Assembly (NCBI GenBank): GCA_945290265.1
Contig: CALYQW010000001.1
Location: 1-64,000 of the forward strand
Reading direction: 5' to 3'
Origin: an uncultured Erwinia sp.
GTDB lineage: Bacteria; Pseudomonadota; Gammaproteobacteria; Enterobacterales; Enterobacteriaceae
DNA length: 64,000 bases
The notes under the pieces were generated by a model. It saw nothing but the letters and a program-made list of their open reading frames with translations. It did no database searches and was not told the origin of the DNA. Made by a program: the position numbers and the translations under genes. Below, piece by piece: positions 34,054 to 42,364 of the stretch (positions within the stretch are counted from its first letter, which is position 1; the number at the start of each line of letters is the position of its first letter).

Positions 34054-34943
34054 TTTACATTCCAGATATCGGCAGGTGCAAAATTAACAAAATGAAATGT
34101 TATCTTTTCCGACGCTTCAACTTTCCAGTCGCGTTGAAACAAATCCTGATAACGTTCAGCGGGAAAGTTATTGGTGCGAAAACCGGATGAAAGCCAGCTT
34201 TTCGCGGCTAATGCGTTATAAATAAGCCGGATCATCATCAGCTTCTTTGTAGCAGGCTGATAATTTTCGCCGTGCACATGTTGATTCACCGCGCGGATCA
34301 AATCGTTAACGCTGTAACGATGCTGACTCAGTAAATAACTGATGGTCAGCCGGTGGTCATCTTTTTTATCCAGCCAGTCAGAAATATAGTGAGCAATATC
34401 CCGATCGCTGATGCAGTACCAGCGCGTGATCTCCCCCTGTATTTCCGGTAGCCTGCCCTTTTTCGCCATCTGTAATAGCGGGGCAAGATTTGCATCATCC
34501 TCACCAAATACCGCAGGGATGCGCAGCAGTTCCCCGCACAGCTTATCGCTGTACGCAAAAAACACCTGTTCTGCACGCTGCTTGTCGGCAGAGTAGGCAT
34601 CAATATAGTTATTGGCATTGAAAGCCTTGATGGTGCTTAAGTGCAGTAAGCGGTATTTTTTTCCTGCGCCGCCCGGCAGCGCGTCCACCAGCTGGCGGGC
34701 GATGGTTTCATTGGCATCGCGCTGCTTTTTGATATTAGCCAGGCCCACGCCAGCGCAATTGATAATCGCCGCGCAATCATTAATCAGCGTTTGCCATTCC
34801 CTGTCGCCGGGTTGACAGCAGACATACCCCTCACGCGGCCGCCGCGCGTGGCGCAGCACCACAATATCGTCGCGCTGACTAAGATAATCGGCGACTTTTT
34901 TACCGATAAAGCCCGTTGCGCCCAGGATCAGGATTTTTTTCAT
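34050..34943 (-). CDS. NAD(P)-dependent epimerase/SDR-like reductase
   Basis: 297 aa from ATG 34943, which overlaps the upstream TGA as ATGA. The N-terminal Rossmann motif is ILGATGFIGKKVADYL; LLHLSTIKAFNANNY and IDAYSADKQRAEQVFF give the Ser/Tyr/Lys catalytic area. Extended SDRs of this sort reduce ketones on lipids; the ceramide reductase CerR of Caulobacter belongs to the same broad family. In this operon it could reduce the ketone made by the alpha-oxoamine synthase (inference). Confidence 0.87.
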   Translation of the reverse strand: MKKILILGATGFIGKKVADYLSQRDDIVVLRHARRPREGYVCCQPGDREWQTLINDCAAIINCAGVGLANIKKQRDANETIARQLVDALPGGAGKKYRLLHLSTIKAFNANNYIDAYSADKQRAEQVFFAYSDKLCGELLRIPAVFGEDDANLAPLLQMAKKGRLPEIQGEITRWYCISDRDIAHYISDWLDKKDDHRLTISYLLSQHRYSVNDLIRAVNQHVHGENYQPATKKLMMIRLIYNALAAKSWLSSGFRTNNFPAERYQDLFQRDWKVEASEKITFHFVNFAPADIWNVK

Positions 34944-35497
34944 TTGTCCCAACACTCCACGGTAAAGCAGCCCTGTTTAAAGGTTGCTCGCGGCCGGAAC
35001 TGCTGTTTCGTCAGCCGCTTTTTCAGGTAATGCATCAGAAAGCCGTGGGAAACCAGGGCCACATTTTCCTGCTGCTCAAGCTGCGGCAGCAGCTGCTGCG
35101 AACGGCGTACGGCATGCCGGACTTTTTCCGGCTCACCACTTAACCGTAACAGCCAGGCAATGCGGGAAAGTAAAAACCACGTTCTGACTTTCAGTTTCAC
35201 CCACGGCAAAGGTGAAATACGTAATCCCACCTCGCTCAGATCCGGATTAATAACATAGCGATCAATATGGCTAAAAAGCAGCTGACAGGTGCGCTCAGCC
35301 CGCGCCACCGGCGAGCAGTACACCACCGGATTGCTGGCTTTAATTTCCTGAAACAGTTCACTGAGAAGAAACTGTTCTATTTCACTCTCTTCAATTTCTC
35401 TGGTCTGGTTATATTCCTGCAACCGCACCTGGGCAGCCCGGTAATCACAGGCGCTATAATCAATCTTTGGCGTAGCGTGTCGAATAAGAAAAATCAT
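34940..35497 (-). CDS. Histidine phosphatase superfamily protein
   Basis: 185 aa. The phosphohistidine motif MIFLIRHATPKID opens the protein; YCSPVARAERTCQLLF supplies the second Arg and VALVSHGFLMHYLKKRL the second His. It lacks a signal peptide, so it acts in the cytosol, plausibly dephosphorylating an intermediate made by the neighbouring kinase/CTP-transferase-like gene. ATGA overlaps on both sides. Confidence 0.9.
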   Translation of the reverse strand: MIFLIRHATPKIDYSACDYRAAQVRLQEYNQTREIEESEIEQFLLSELFQEIKASNPVVYCSPVARAERTCQLLFSHIDRYVINPDLSEVGLRISPLPWVKLKVRTWFLLSRIAWLLRLSGEPEKVRHAVRRSQQLLPQLEQQENVALVSHGFLMHYLKKRLTKQQFRPRATFKQGCFTVECWDK

Positions 35498-36234
35498 AGT
35501 AAATACGCAGCAGTAATAATCAGATTACCGACAAAGAATAAAAATGGCGTATCCCAGGTATGCGGCGATTTAGCCTCAGTCAGCGTCATGGCGAGAGGGA
35601 ACAGGATAATCATCATCGCCAGACCCACGCCGTGGAAACTGTGCATAAACAGCAGAGCTAAAATTAGCGCAGTGGTAAACACCACCATGCTGACTTCGTA
35701 GCTGCGATAAAACGTCTTATCAATCAGGAAACCTTTAACCGCATATTTATGTTTACCAAAGCGCACGCCGACCGGCTCAGCAAGGCCATCCCCCAGAGTG
35801 GTGGTTAAAATAGTCATATACATCAGTTCATAAGGAATATGCCATTTGTTTCACAGCAGGCTGAACAGCGCTAATACGATAAAACCGACGAAGGTTTGCG
35901 AGAAAATCCACACCAGAGTAAAAGGCCGATCTTCCGGGCGATCGATGGCGTGAAAAGAAAGCGAGAGATATTTTAACTTATCGCGAAAAATACTCGCCAG
36001 ACTGATAAAGAACAGCACGCTGGAGAGGGATGCAATAATAATTTTATCCGTCGGGTTACTGATATTAAATAACAGATAAATCGCACCGGGAAAAAGGAAC
36101 ATGGAAAAATGCCCAATTTTTCTGGTGTAGTTAATTTTAATATCGTAGCTGTTCGCCAGCAGACCCAGCGCTGAACACAGTAACCAGTAGCTACAAACCA
36201 GTACGAAAACAGGTAAAACAATATTGGTGGTCAT
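35494..36234 (-). pseudogene. Dolichol-kinase/CTP-transferase-like membrane protein with in-frame TGA
   Basis: From ATG 36234 the frame reads about 127 residues with four membrane helices (VFVLVCSYWLLCSALGLLA; RKIGHFSMFLFPGAIYLLF), meets TGA at 35851-35853 after ALFSLL, and continues in the same frame NKWHIPYELMYMTILTTTLG, DGLAEPVGVRFGKHKYAV to 35494. DGxAExVGxxFGKHK is the CTP/nucleotide-binding signature of the dolichol kinase/phosphatidate cytidylyltransferase group. Restored, it is about 246 aa. One base change explains the stop. Confidence 0.85.
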
Positions 36235-36250
36235 TAAAACAGTCTCTGAT

Positions 36251-37417
36251 TCAGCTGATACGGGAAATTGCCTGTTCCAGGGTCTCTGCCAGCAAATCAA
36301 TATCTTCTCTGGTATGGTTCGTGGTTAAGGTAATGCGCAGCCGTGCTTTGCTTTTCTCGACATAAGGCGGCACAAACAGCGAAGTCATAATATTTCTTTG
36401 CAGTAAGTAATCATTAACCGCTGCCGCCTGCTCCGCTGTGTCAAAGATGACAGGGATCACTGCAGAGACAGAATACTGCTTGTTGACCGGCGTCTGTTCC
36501 AGACGGCGATGGGCGTAGTCAATCCGCTCCGCCAGTTCAGCACGGCGGATTTTCCCTTCACGCTGGTTAATTTCTAACGCCGCGCAGGATGCGGCAGCAA
36601 CGCCTGGCGACACCGCGCGCGAGGCATTATAGGTGGCACTTTTGTATCTTACTTTCTGCGCCAGAGCGTCATCTTTGATGATGCAGAAGCCCCCCGTGGA
36701 GCCAAAAGACTTGCTCATGGTACCAATGATCACATCCACTTTACCGAGGCAACCGCAGGCTTCAACCAGCCCACAACCGTTCTCCCCCAGCGCCCCCACA
36801 CCGTGTGCATCATCGATGTAGAGGATCAGCCCCGGATGGCGTTCTTTCAGTTCACACAACGCGGAAACATCGCAAAAATCGCCGTCAGCGGAGAAAACGC
36901 CATCGGAAACCACCAGTATTTTTTTCCCTGGATAGTTGTTTAATATATCGGCCAGTTTTGCCATGTTGTTATGCTGATAAACCCGAAACGGCTTGCCGCT
37001 GAGTTTGACCGCATCGTACAGCGAGACATGACACAGTTTATCCATCACGATCAGGTCAACGTCTTCGGCAATCACCGGCAGCGCACCGATGTTGGCCTGA
37101 TAGGAGGTGGTATACATCAGTGCAGAATTGACCTGATACATCCCGGCATAACGGTTTTCCAGCTCTTCATGATATTCGGTATAGCCACAGAAAATCATCG
37201 GCCCGCTGATATTGGTGCCGTACTGCCGGATAGCGTCGATCGCTGCTTCCTTCATTAACGGATTATCCGCCATCCCCAGATAATCACATGATGAGAAGTT
37301 CAGGTTTTTATCGCCATTAACCAGATTTAAATGTCGGCCACAGGCAGAACGCACGCGCGGGAAGTAGTGCAATTTGACGTTGTCATTTTCTACACTGACC
37401 ATTTCGTACAAACTCAT
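36251..37417 (-). CDS. Alpha-oxoamine synthase (serine palmitoyltransferase/BioF/KBL-like)
   Basis: 388 aa from ATG 37417 (MSLYEMVSVEN); an upstream ATG at 37513 would lie inside the GNAT gene. PLP fold type I: SSCDYLGMADNP, GTNISGPMIFCGYTEYHEELE, the ring-stacking His130 (KLCHVSLYDAVKLSG), D202/H205 (YIDDAHGVGALGENG) and Schiff-base Lys236 (GTMSKSFGSTGGF). These enzymes condense an acyl thioester with an amino acid (Ser, Gly, Ala) with loss of CO2. With its own ACP and KS genes, an acyl-ACP donor is likely. Confidence 0.93.
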   Translation of the reverse strand: MSLYEMVSVENDNVKLHYFPRVRSACGRHLNLVNGDKNLNFSSCDYLGMADNPLMKEAAIDAIRQYGTNISGPMIFCGYTEYHEELENRYAGMYQVNSALMYTTSYQANIGALPVIAEDVDLIVMDKLCHVSLYDAVKLSGKPFRVYQHNNMAKLADILNNYPGKKILVVSDGVFSADGDFCDVSALCELKERHPGLILYIDDAHGVGALGENGCGLVEACGCLGKVDVIIGTMSKSFGSTGGFCIIKDDALAQKVRYKSATYNASRAVSPGVAAASCAALEINQREGKIRRAELAERIDYAHRRLEQTPVNKQYSVSAVIPVIFDTAEQAAAVNDYLLQRNIMTSLFVPPYVEKSKARLRITLTTNHTREDIDLLAETLEQAISRIS

Positions 37418-37427
37418 TACTTTTTCC

Positions 37428-38467
37428 TTAATTTTTCTGTGCAATCGAAAAAATTCTGTAATGCCTGACCTGGCTTTCACCATGTCGGGTAAGTTTCTGC
37501 ATCGTCCTGACAATCATTTTGTTATCTTCCAGCATCCAGGAAATGCTGAACTTTTTAATACCCTGCTCGATGGCAATGGCTGAAAGTTTTGATGTCAGCA
37601 CAATCGCTAATCCGCGCTGACGATATTCCGGGAGCACACCAGAAAGAAACGCTCGCCCGGTTTTCCCTGATGCATCGGTAATAAACTGCATCATGGTAAA
37701 GCCAATAATATGACCGCCTTTGCAGGCAATCATACCCATAATATTGGTCACGTTATTTGCGGCAATCGCTATTTCATCCGCCGTAATTACACTGGAACCC
37801 CAGTTATCATGCCAGGCAGTATTATAAACGTCGGCCAGTTCATCACAGCGAGCGGCAATTTCATCTTTTTGCACAAAATGAAACTCTACCCCGCGCACAC
37901 GCGCCAGCAGGCGTTCATCGGTATGAGTTAATAAGGTATCTCTGACATCGTAGTCATAAACAATTTCCAACAGATCCTTCTCTTTATGCCCGCCGCCCGC
38001 CGTTATCCAGTCGCAAAGCGCGGGGGTATTATCCGGCATCTGGTAGGTAAAGGGCGCTCCGGCAAAGGTGCGCAGGCCGCGATTCACCAGAATTGAATTA
38101 TGGATGGGGCCATAAACCACAGCATCTTTATTGTTAATTAACGCCCTTTTTTCTGCTTCAGCAAAAATTGCTGAAAAAAGAAACTCCAGCGCAGCAATAT
38201 CCCCATTACTTATCAGATTGAAAAACTAATCTGTCCCAGCGACTTTATTTTTTCCTGATGTGAAAAATGAACCAGGCAACAGGCTTTTACTTCGTCATGC
38301 AGAGAAACCACTAATGGAAAGGTGATATCTGCACTGGACAGGTTAATAGCCGTATCAATTCGCTGGTTTAATTCAGACTGTTCCAGCAGGGAGTGATGCC
38401 GGGCGTTATAAATTTTAAGCAGCCGTTCTTTCTGCAAAGTATTCAGCGTACGACTATAACGGTACAT
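37428..38467 (-). pseudogene. GNAT-family N-acyltransferase-like protein, frameshifted
   Basis: Two frames in tandem. 38467-38213 gives MYRYSRTLNTLQKERLLKIY to GQISFSI. Shifted at a T-run near 38220-38226, the frame then continues LISNGDIAALEFLFSAIFAE, YGPIHNSILVNRGLRTFAG and the GNAT core GRAFLSGVLPEYRQRGLAIVL. Joined length is about 346 aa. The GPI.NSI...G...APF segment recalls YghO-like GNATs, the broad class containing bacterial ceramide synthase. First gene of the operon. The 230-aa C-terminal part could still be made alone from ATG 38120. Confidence 0.82.
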
Positions 38468-39012
38468 TATTTATTTTGCCTGGTTTATCTGTAAGACGAA
38501 GGGATACTCACATGGCGTGTAAGTTTGTGTCAATCGTAAATATAGCCGGGATCATATTTACCTCTAAAAATAAAGTAAGGCAATTTTTAAATAAAATCCG
38601 AAAAAATATCATTATAAAGAATACCGTTTTTGCTGAGGAAATATTACTGCTTAACGGTACAGCCAGGGGGATTATCCTGTCGGCGTTTCGGTATATACGC
38701 CGCCTCAACCCGGGCTGCACCTGTCCTGAACAGAATATAAGACAGAACGTAGCCAGACTATTTCACTGCTTCCGCCCGCCGCAGCAGACGGGCAATAAGT
38801 GGCGCAGACAAAATTTTGTTATAACTCTGACAGGGCTCTTTAACGCTTCGGTAAGGGTAACGGATATGCGCTGCTGACTGCTTTTTTAAGATTAAGATTA
38901 CCTTAAGATAAACCTCAGCGTGATACTTACGCTGGTAAAGCGGCTGGAGAAAACAGGCGATATGACGTCTAAGCCGTCACTCTGGGCACTTTTCATCGCC
39001 CGTAGCCTGGCT
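38468..39012. other. Promoter region of the lipid operon and gene-poor DNA
   Basis: 545 bp without a convincing gene on either strand. The AT-rich part adjoining 38468 (to about 38640) should contain the operon promoter. No operator palindrome stood out. Confidence 0.4.
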
Positions 39013-39444
39013 TTAATGGCAACGCAAGTCAGTTGAAAAACGCTGAGCACGCGCATGCTGCGGCCTGCTGAAGAAGTTCTCCGGCGTGGCCTTCTCCAGA
39101 ATCTGCCCCTGATCCATAAACCAGATGGTATCCGCCACTTCACGGGCAAAATTCATCTCGTGCGTCACGCACATCATTGTCATCCCCTCCTGCGCCAGAC
39201 CGCGCTTCACATTCAGCACCTCCCCCACCATCTCCGGATCCAGCGCCGAGGTCGGCTCATCAAACAGCATCACCGGCAGCTTCATGGCCAGCGCGCGGGC
39301 AATCGCCACGCGCTGCTGTTGGCCGCCCGAAAGCTGCGCCGGATAAGCACTGGCTTTATGCGATAAACCGACGCGCTCCAGCAATTCTCCGGCATGCTGA
39401 CGCGCCTGCGCTGGACCAGAGTAACGCCCGGTGCGAAAAACATC
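39013..39444 (-). pseudogene. Polar amino-acid ABC transporter ATPase, C-terminal fragment
   Basis: The frame from about [14 protein letters not shown] runs to the signature [20 protein letters not shown], Walker [16 protein letters not shown] and H-loop [14 protein letters not shown], then stops. The N-terminal ~100 residues with Walker A are missing, replaced at about 39445 by a fimbrial gene end on the opposite strand. Non-functional GlnQ-type remnant. Confidence 0.85.
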
Positions 39445-39450
39445 CTGACG

Positions 39451-39537
39451 TTCTACGCCCGTCTGGTGACAACCCGTGTTCCCGTTACTGCCGGCTATGC
39501 GAATGCGACAGCAACCTTCACACTTGAATTTCAGTAA
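39451..39537 (+). pseudogene. Type 1-like fimbrial subunit, last 28 residues
   Basis: [21 protein letters not shown] followed by TFTLEFQ and TAA is the C-terminal donor-strand-groove region of chaperone-usher pilins. Everything upstream is lost at the junction with the ABC fragment. Confidence 0.82.
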
Positions 39538-39548
39538 CGGTGGCTGAA

Positions 39549-39632
39549 ATGATCTTTTCCTGCTTAACGCGTTTTCTGACTGCGCTGCTGTTAACCGCTC
39601 CGCTGGTCAGTCAGGCGGCAGACGTTACCTAA
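39549..39632 (+). pseudogene. Signal-peptide stub of the next fimbrial gene
   Basis: [20 protein letters not shown] then SQAADVT and TAA: a complete Sec signal peptide with nothing behind it, 11 bp after the pilin stop. Probably the start of a usher or minor-pilin gene removed by deletion. Confidence 0.55.
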
Positions 39633-40103
39633 AGTCCAGGCATTAGCTGAAATTAATATTAGCTATCAGTAACACCGATAAGAAGGCGGTAAATCAGTTT
39701 AATCCACATAACAAGGCAAAATATGCTAACTGTGGAAATTGATATCGTCTTCTGATTTCATGTTCACTGCGAAAAACATATTCTACAACAAGAAGACAGA
39801 ATTTTTCTGGTGACTTCTTCCCCTTTTCCCATCGTTATAACTGCCATTCACTGCGCTGTACGCAAGATATGAAAAGTGACTGGGCATCATTTACCTAAAT
39901 TGTGATCTGTATTACAGACATAACATAAACAGCCCGGAGTCTTTTGATCTTTTCTCGCTTCCCTCTTGTTTCCTGCTTAGCCGAAGCGCACTCTGCATAA
40001 GACCTGACAGCATTAACCTGTATCTGCCTGAAAAGAAATCTAAAGTCCGGTAATAACCGGGGTTGATTAATTTGTCTATTCACCAGGGATAAGAGAGGTG
40101 TTA
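39633..40103. promoter_or_regulatory. Upstream region of the PTS operon with CRP-like site
   Basis: 470 bp without a gene. TGTGATCTGTATTACA at 39901-39916 is one mismatch in the half-site arms from the CRP consensus TGTGA-N6-TCACA, about 190 bp before the IIA start. Catabolite control of the PTS operon is therefore likely. An earlier AT-rich block (39640-39720) may contain a further regulator site. Confidence 0.55.
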
Positions 40104-40550
40104 ATGAGCGTAATTTCCCCGTGGCTATCCGCCGACCATATTCAGTTTGTTGAACAGCTTCAGGACTGGAAAAGCGCGATTAATACCGCTGCCCAACCGC
40201 TCATTGCGTCCGGAGCAATGACTTCAGCCTATCCCGCCGCGATTATCAGCGGTAAAGAATCTCTCGGGCCTTACTTTGTGCTGGCACCGCAGATCGCCAT
40301 GCCGCATGCCCGCCCGGAAGAAGGCGCGCTGGCGCTCGGCCTGTCGGTACTGATGGTGCGGGCTGGGGTAAATTTTGATGCCGATGAAAATGACCCGGTG
40401 CGTCTGCTGTTTATGTTTTCCGCACCGGACAGTTACAGCCATTTGGAGATGATCTCACAGCTGGCGGAATTACTTTCCGATGATGCCATGATGGCACAGT
40501 TGCTTAACGCAACCAGTAAACAACAGCTGATCAGTCTGCTTGTTAATTAA
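40104..40550 (+). CDS. PTS EIIA component, UlaC-like
   Basis: 148 aa from ATG 40104 (AGAGGTG just upstream). The fructose/mannitol-type IIA domain has its phospho-accepting His in PQIAMPHARPEEGAL. SVISPWLSADHIQFVEQLQDW is typical of ascorbate-type IIA. It passes phosphate from HPr to the IIB protein encoded next. Confidence 0.92.
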   Translation: MSVISPWLSADHIQFVEQLQDWKSAINTAAQPLIASGAMTSAYPAAIISGKESLGPYFVLAPQIAMPHARPEEGALALGLSVLMVRAGVNFDADENDPVRLLFMFSAPDSYSHLEMISQLAELLSDDAMMAQLLNATSKQQLISLLVN

Positions 40551-40575
40551 TTTCACCAGAGCAAGGAACCAGATT

Positions 40576-40845
40576 ATGAAGATTATGGCGGTATGCGGTG
40601 CCGGTTTAGGCAGCAGTTTTATGATGGAAATGAATATTAAAAAGGTGATTAACAAACTGGGTATTCAGGCCGAGGTTGAGCATTGCGATTTAGGCTCAGT
40701 CACCGCCGATGCCGCCGAGGTGTTTGTCATGGGCCGGGACATTGCCTACAGCGCTAACCTGCCGGAGAACAAGCTGATTGTGATCAGCAATATTATCGAT
40801 ATAAAAGAGCTGGAAGAAAAACTCAACGCGTATTTTACATCCTGA
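40576..40845 (+). CDS. PTS EIIB component, UlaB-like
   Basis: 89 aa. The phosphorylated Cys lies in the P-loop-like MKIMAVCGAGLGSSFMMEMN. Start 40576 follows AAGGAACC; an upstream in-frame start at 40540 lies inside the IIA gene. Length and motif match UlaB/SgaB. Confidence 0.93.
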   Translation: MKIMAVCGAGLGSSFMMEMNIKKVINKLGIQAEVEHCDLGSVTADAAEVFVMGRDIAYSANLPENKLIVISNIIDIKELEEKLNAYFTS

Positions 40846-40877
40846 CACCATCAACGATTTTCGCAAGGGTCAACGCT

Positions 40878-42260
40878 ATGATCACAGAAATTCTGGATGT
40901 CATTGTCGATATACTTAAAGTGCCTTCTATTCTGGTTGGCGTAGTGGCACTGGTGGGTCTGGTTGCGCAGAAGAAAAGTTTTCCCGAGGTGGTAAAAGGT
41001 ACGATTAAAACCATTCTCGGCTTCGTGGTACTGGCCGGGGGGGCAATGGTACTGGTCGGTTCGCTGACGCCTCTTGGGGATATTTTTAAGCAGGCATTTA
41101 ATGTGCAGGGGATTATTCCCAATAATGAGGCCATTGTTTCCATTGGCCTGGGAGAATACGGTGCCTCCACTACCCTGATTATGGCCTTCGGCATGGTGGC
41201 CAATATTATTATTGCCCGCTTCACCCGGCTGAAATACATTTTCCTCTCCGGTCATGTCACCTTTTATATGGCCTGTATGGTGGCGATTATTCTTTCGGTT
41301 GCCGGTTTCAGCGGTGTCCAGCTGATCTATACTGGTGCGCTGTTGATGGGCTTTATCATGGCCAGCTTTCCGGCGCTGGCTCAGCCGCATATGCGCAAAA
41401 TAACCCAAAACGATCAGGTTGCCTTAGGGCATTTCGGCACCGTTGGCTATGTGTTGGCGGGCTGGATAGGAGCGCTGGTAGGTAAAGGATCGCGTTCGAC
41501 TGAAGAAATAAACCTGCCAAAAAACCTCAGTTTTCTGCGCGACAGTACCATCTCCATCTCACTGACCATGATGATTATTTATCTGATCCTGGCGGTGGCT
41601 GCCGGTAAAGAGTATGTCGAAAGCACCTTCAGTCACGGTCAGAATTACCTGGTGTATTCGGTGGTGCAGGCCATCACTTTTGCGGCGGGGGTATTTATTA
41701 TCCTGCAGGGAGTGCGCTTAATCCTGGCAGAAATTGTCCCGGCATTTAGCGGCTTCTCGGAAAAACTGGTGCCTGATGCGCGTCCGGCGCTGGACTGCCC
41801 GGTGATCTATCCCTATGCACCGAATGCGGTACTGATTGGGTTTATTGCCAGTTTCGCCGGCGGCCTGGTGGGGTTATTTATCCTGGGGCATCTGCAGCTG
41901 GTACTGATTTTACCTGGCGTGGTGCCGCACTTCTTCTGCGGCGCGACCGCCGGGGTATTTGGCAATGCCACGGGTGGCCGGCGCGGGGCGATTGTGGGAG
42001 CCTTCACTAACGGGGTGTTCATCACCTTCCTGCCGGTAGCGCTGCTGCCGGTACTGGGTTCTCTGGGTCTGTCGAACACCACCTTTTCCGATACGGATTT
42101 TGGTGTGGTGGGCATTCTGCTGGGTAACCTGACGCATGTCATTGATAAAAATATGATTACCCTGCTACTGACCGGGGTATTCGTGGTCCTGGCGGGCTTT
42201 AATCTGCTGCGGCCTAAAAAGCAGCCGGCAGAGGCGCAACCAAACACCCCATCAGAATAA
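40878..42260 (+). CDS. PTS EIIC component, UlaA/SgaT-like
   Basis: 460 aa, about ten transmembrane helices. The SgaT/UlaA pattern is seen in ILDVIVDILKVPSILVGVVALVG, the GGAMVLVGSLTPLGDIFKQAF segment, VPHFFCGATAGVFGNATGGRRG and GVVGILLGNLTHVIDKNM. It transports L-ascorbate in E. coli, but paralogues with other sugars are common. None of the other ula enzymes (UlaDEFG) is present, so the substrate is open; a GH3 glucosidase lies convergent to it. Confidence 0.92.
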   Translation: MITEILDVIVDILKVPSILVGVVALVGLVAQKKSFPEVVKGTIKTILGFVVLAGGAMVLVGSLTPLGDIFKQAFNVQGIIPNNEAIVSIGLGEYGASTTLIMAFGMVANIIIARFTRLKYIFLSGHVTFYMACMVAIILSVAGFSGVQLIYTGALLMGFIMASFPALAQPHMRKITQNDQVALGHFGTVGYVLAGWIGALVGKGSRSTEEINLPKNLSFLRDSTISISLTMMIIYLILAVAAGKEYVESTFSHGQNYLVYSVVQAITFAAGVFIILQGVRLILAEIVPAFSGFSEKLVPDARPALDCPVIYPYAPNAVLIGFIASFAGGLVGLFILGHLQLVLILPGVVPHFFCGATAGVFGNATGGRRGAIVGAFTNGVFITFLPVALLPVLGSLGLSNTTFSDTDFGVVGILLGNLTHVIDKNMITLLLTGVFVVLAGFNLLRPKKQPAEAQPNTPSE

Positions 42261-42271
42261 TAACCTCATCT

Positions 42272-42290
42272 GCCGGGTACTCCACCCGGC
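42272..42290. terminator. Bidirectional terminator between the PTS operon and GH3 gene
   Basis: GCCGGGT (42272-42278) and ACCCGGC (42284-42290), 5-nt loop, between convergent genes. A second hairpin (GGCCTGTTT/AAAACAGCC, about 42333-42350) follows. Confidence 0.65.
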
Positions 42291-42364
42291 ATTGCTGTCT
42301 TTGATTTCCTTTCAGCTTTTGACCTTGCCCTGGCCTGTTTAAAACAGCCAGCGCAGCGCCCTAA

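Noticed and set aside
28435-38467. Aryl polyene cluster as identity of the lipid operon
   Set aside because: KS, KS-like, ACP and dehydratases fit, but the ammonia-lyase, glycosyltransferase/acyltransferase fusion and ketoreductase set are missing, while an alpha-oxoamine synthase is present.
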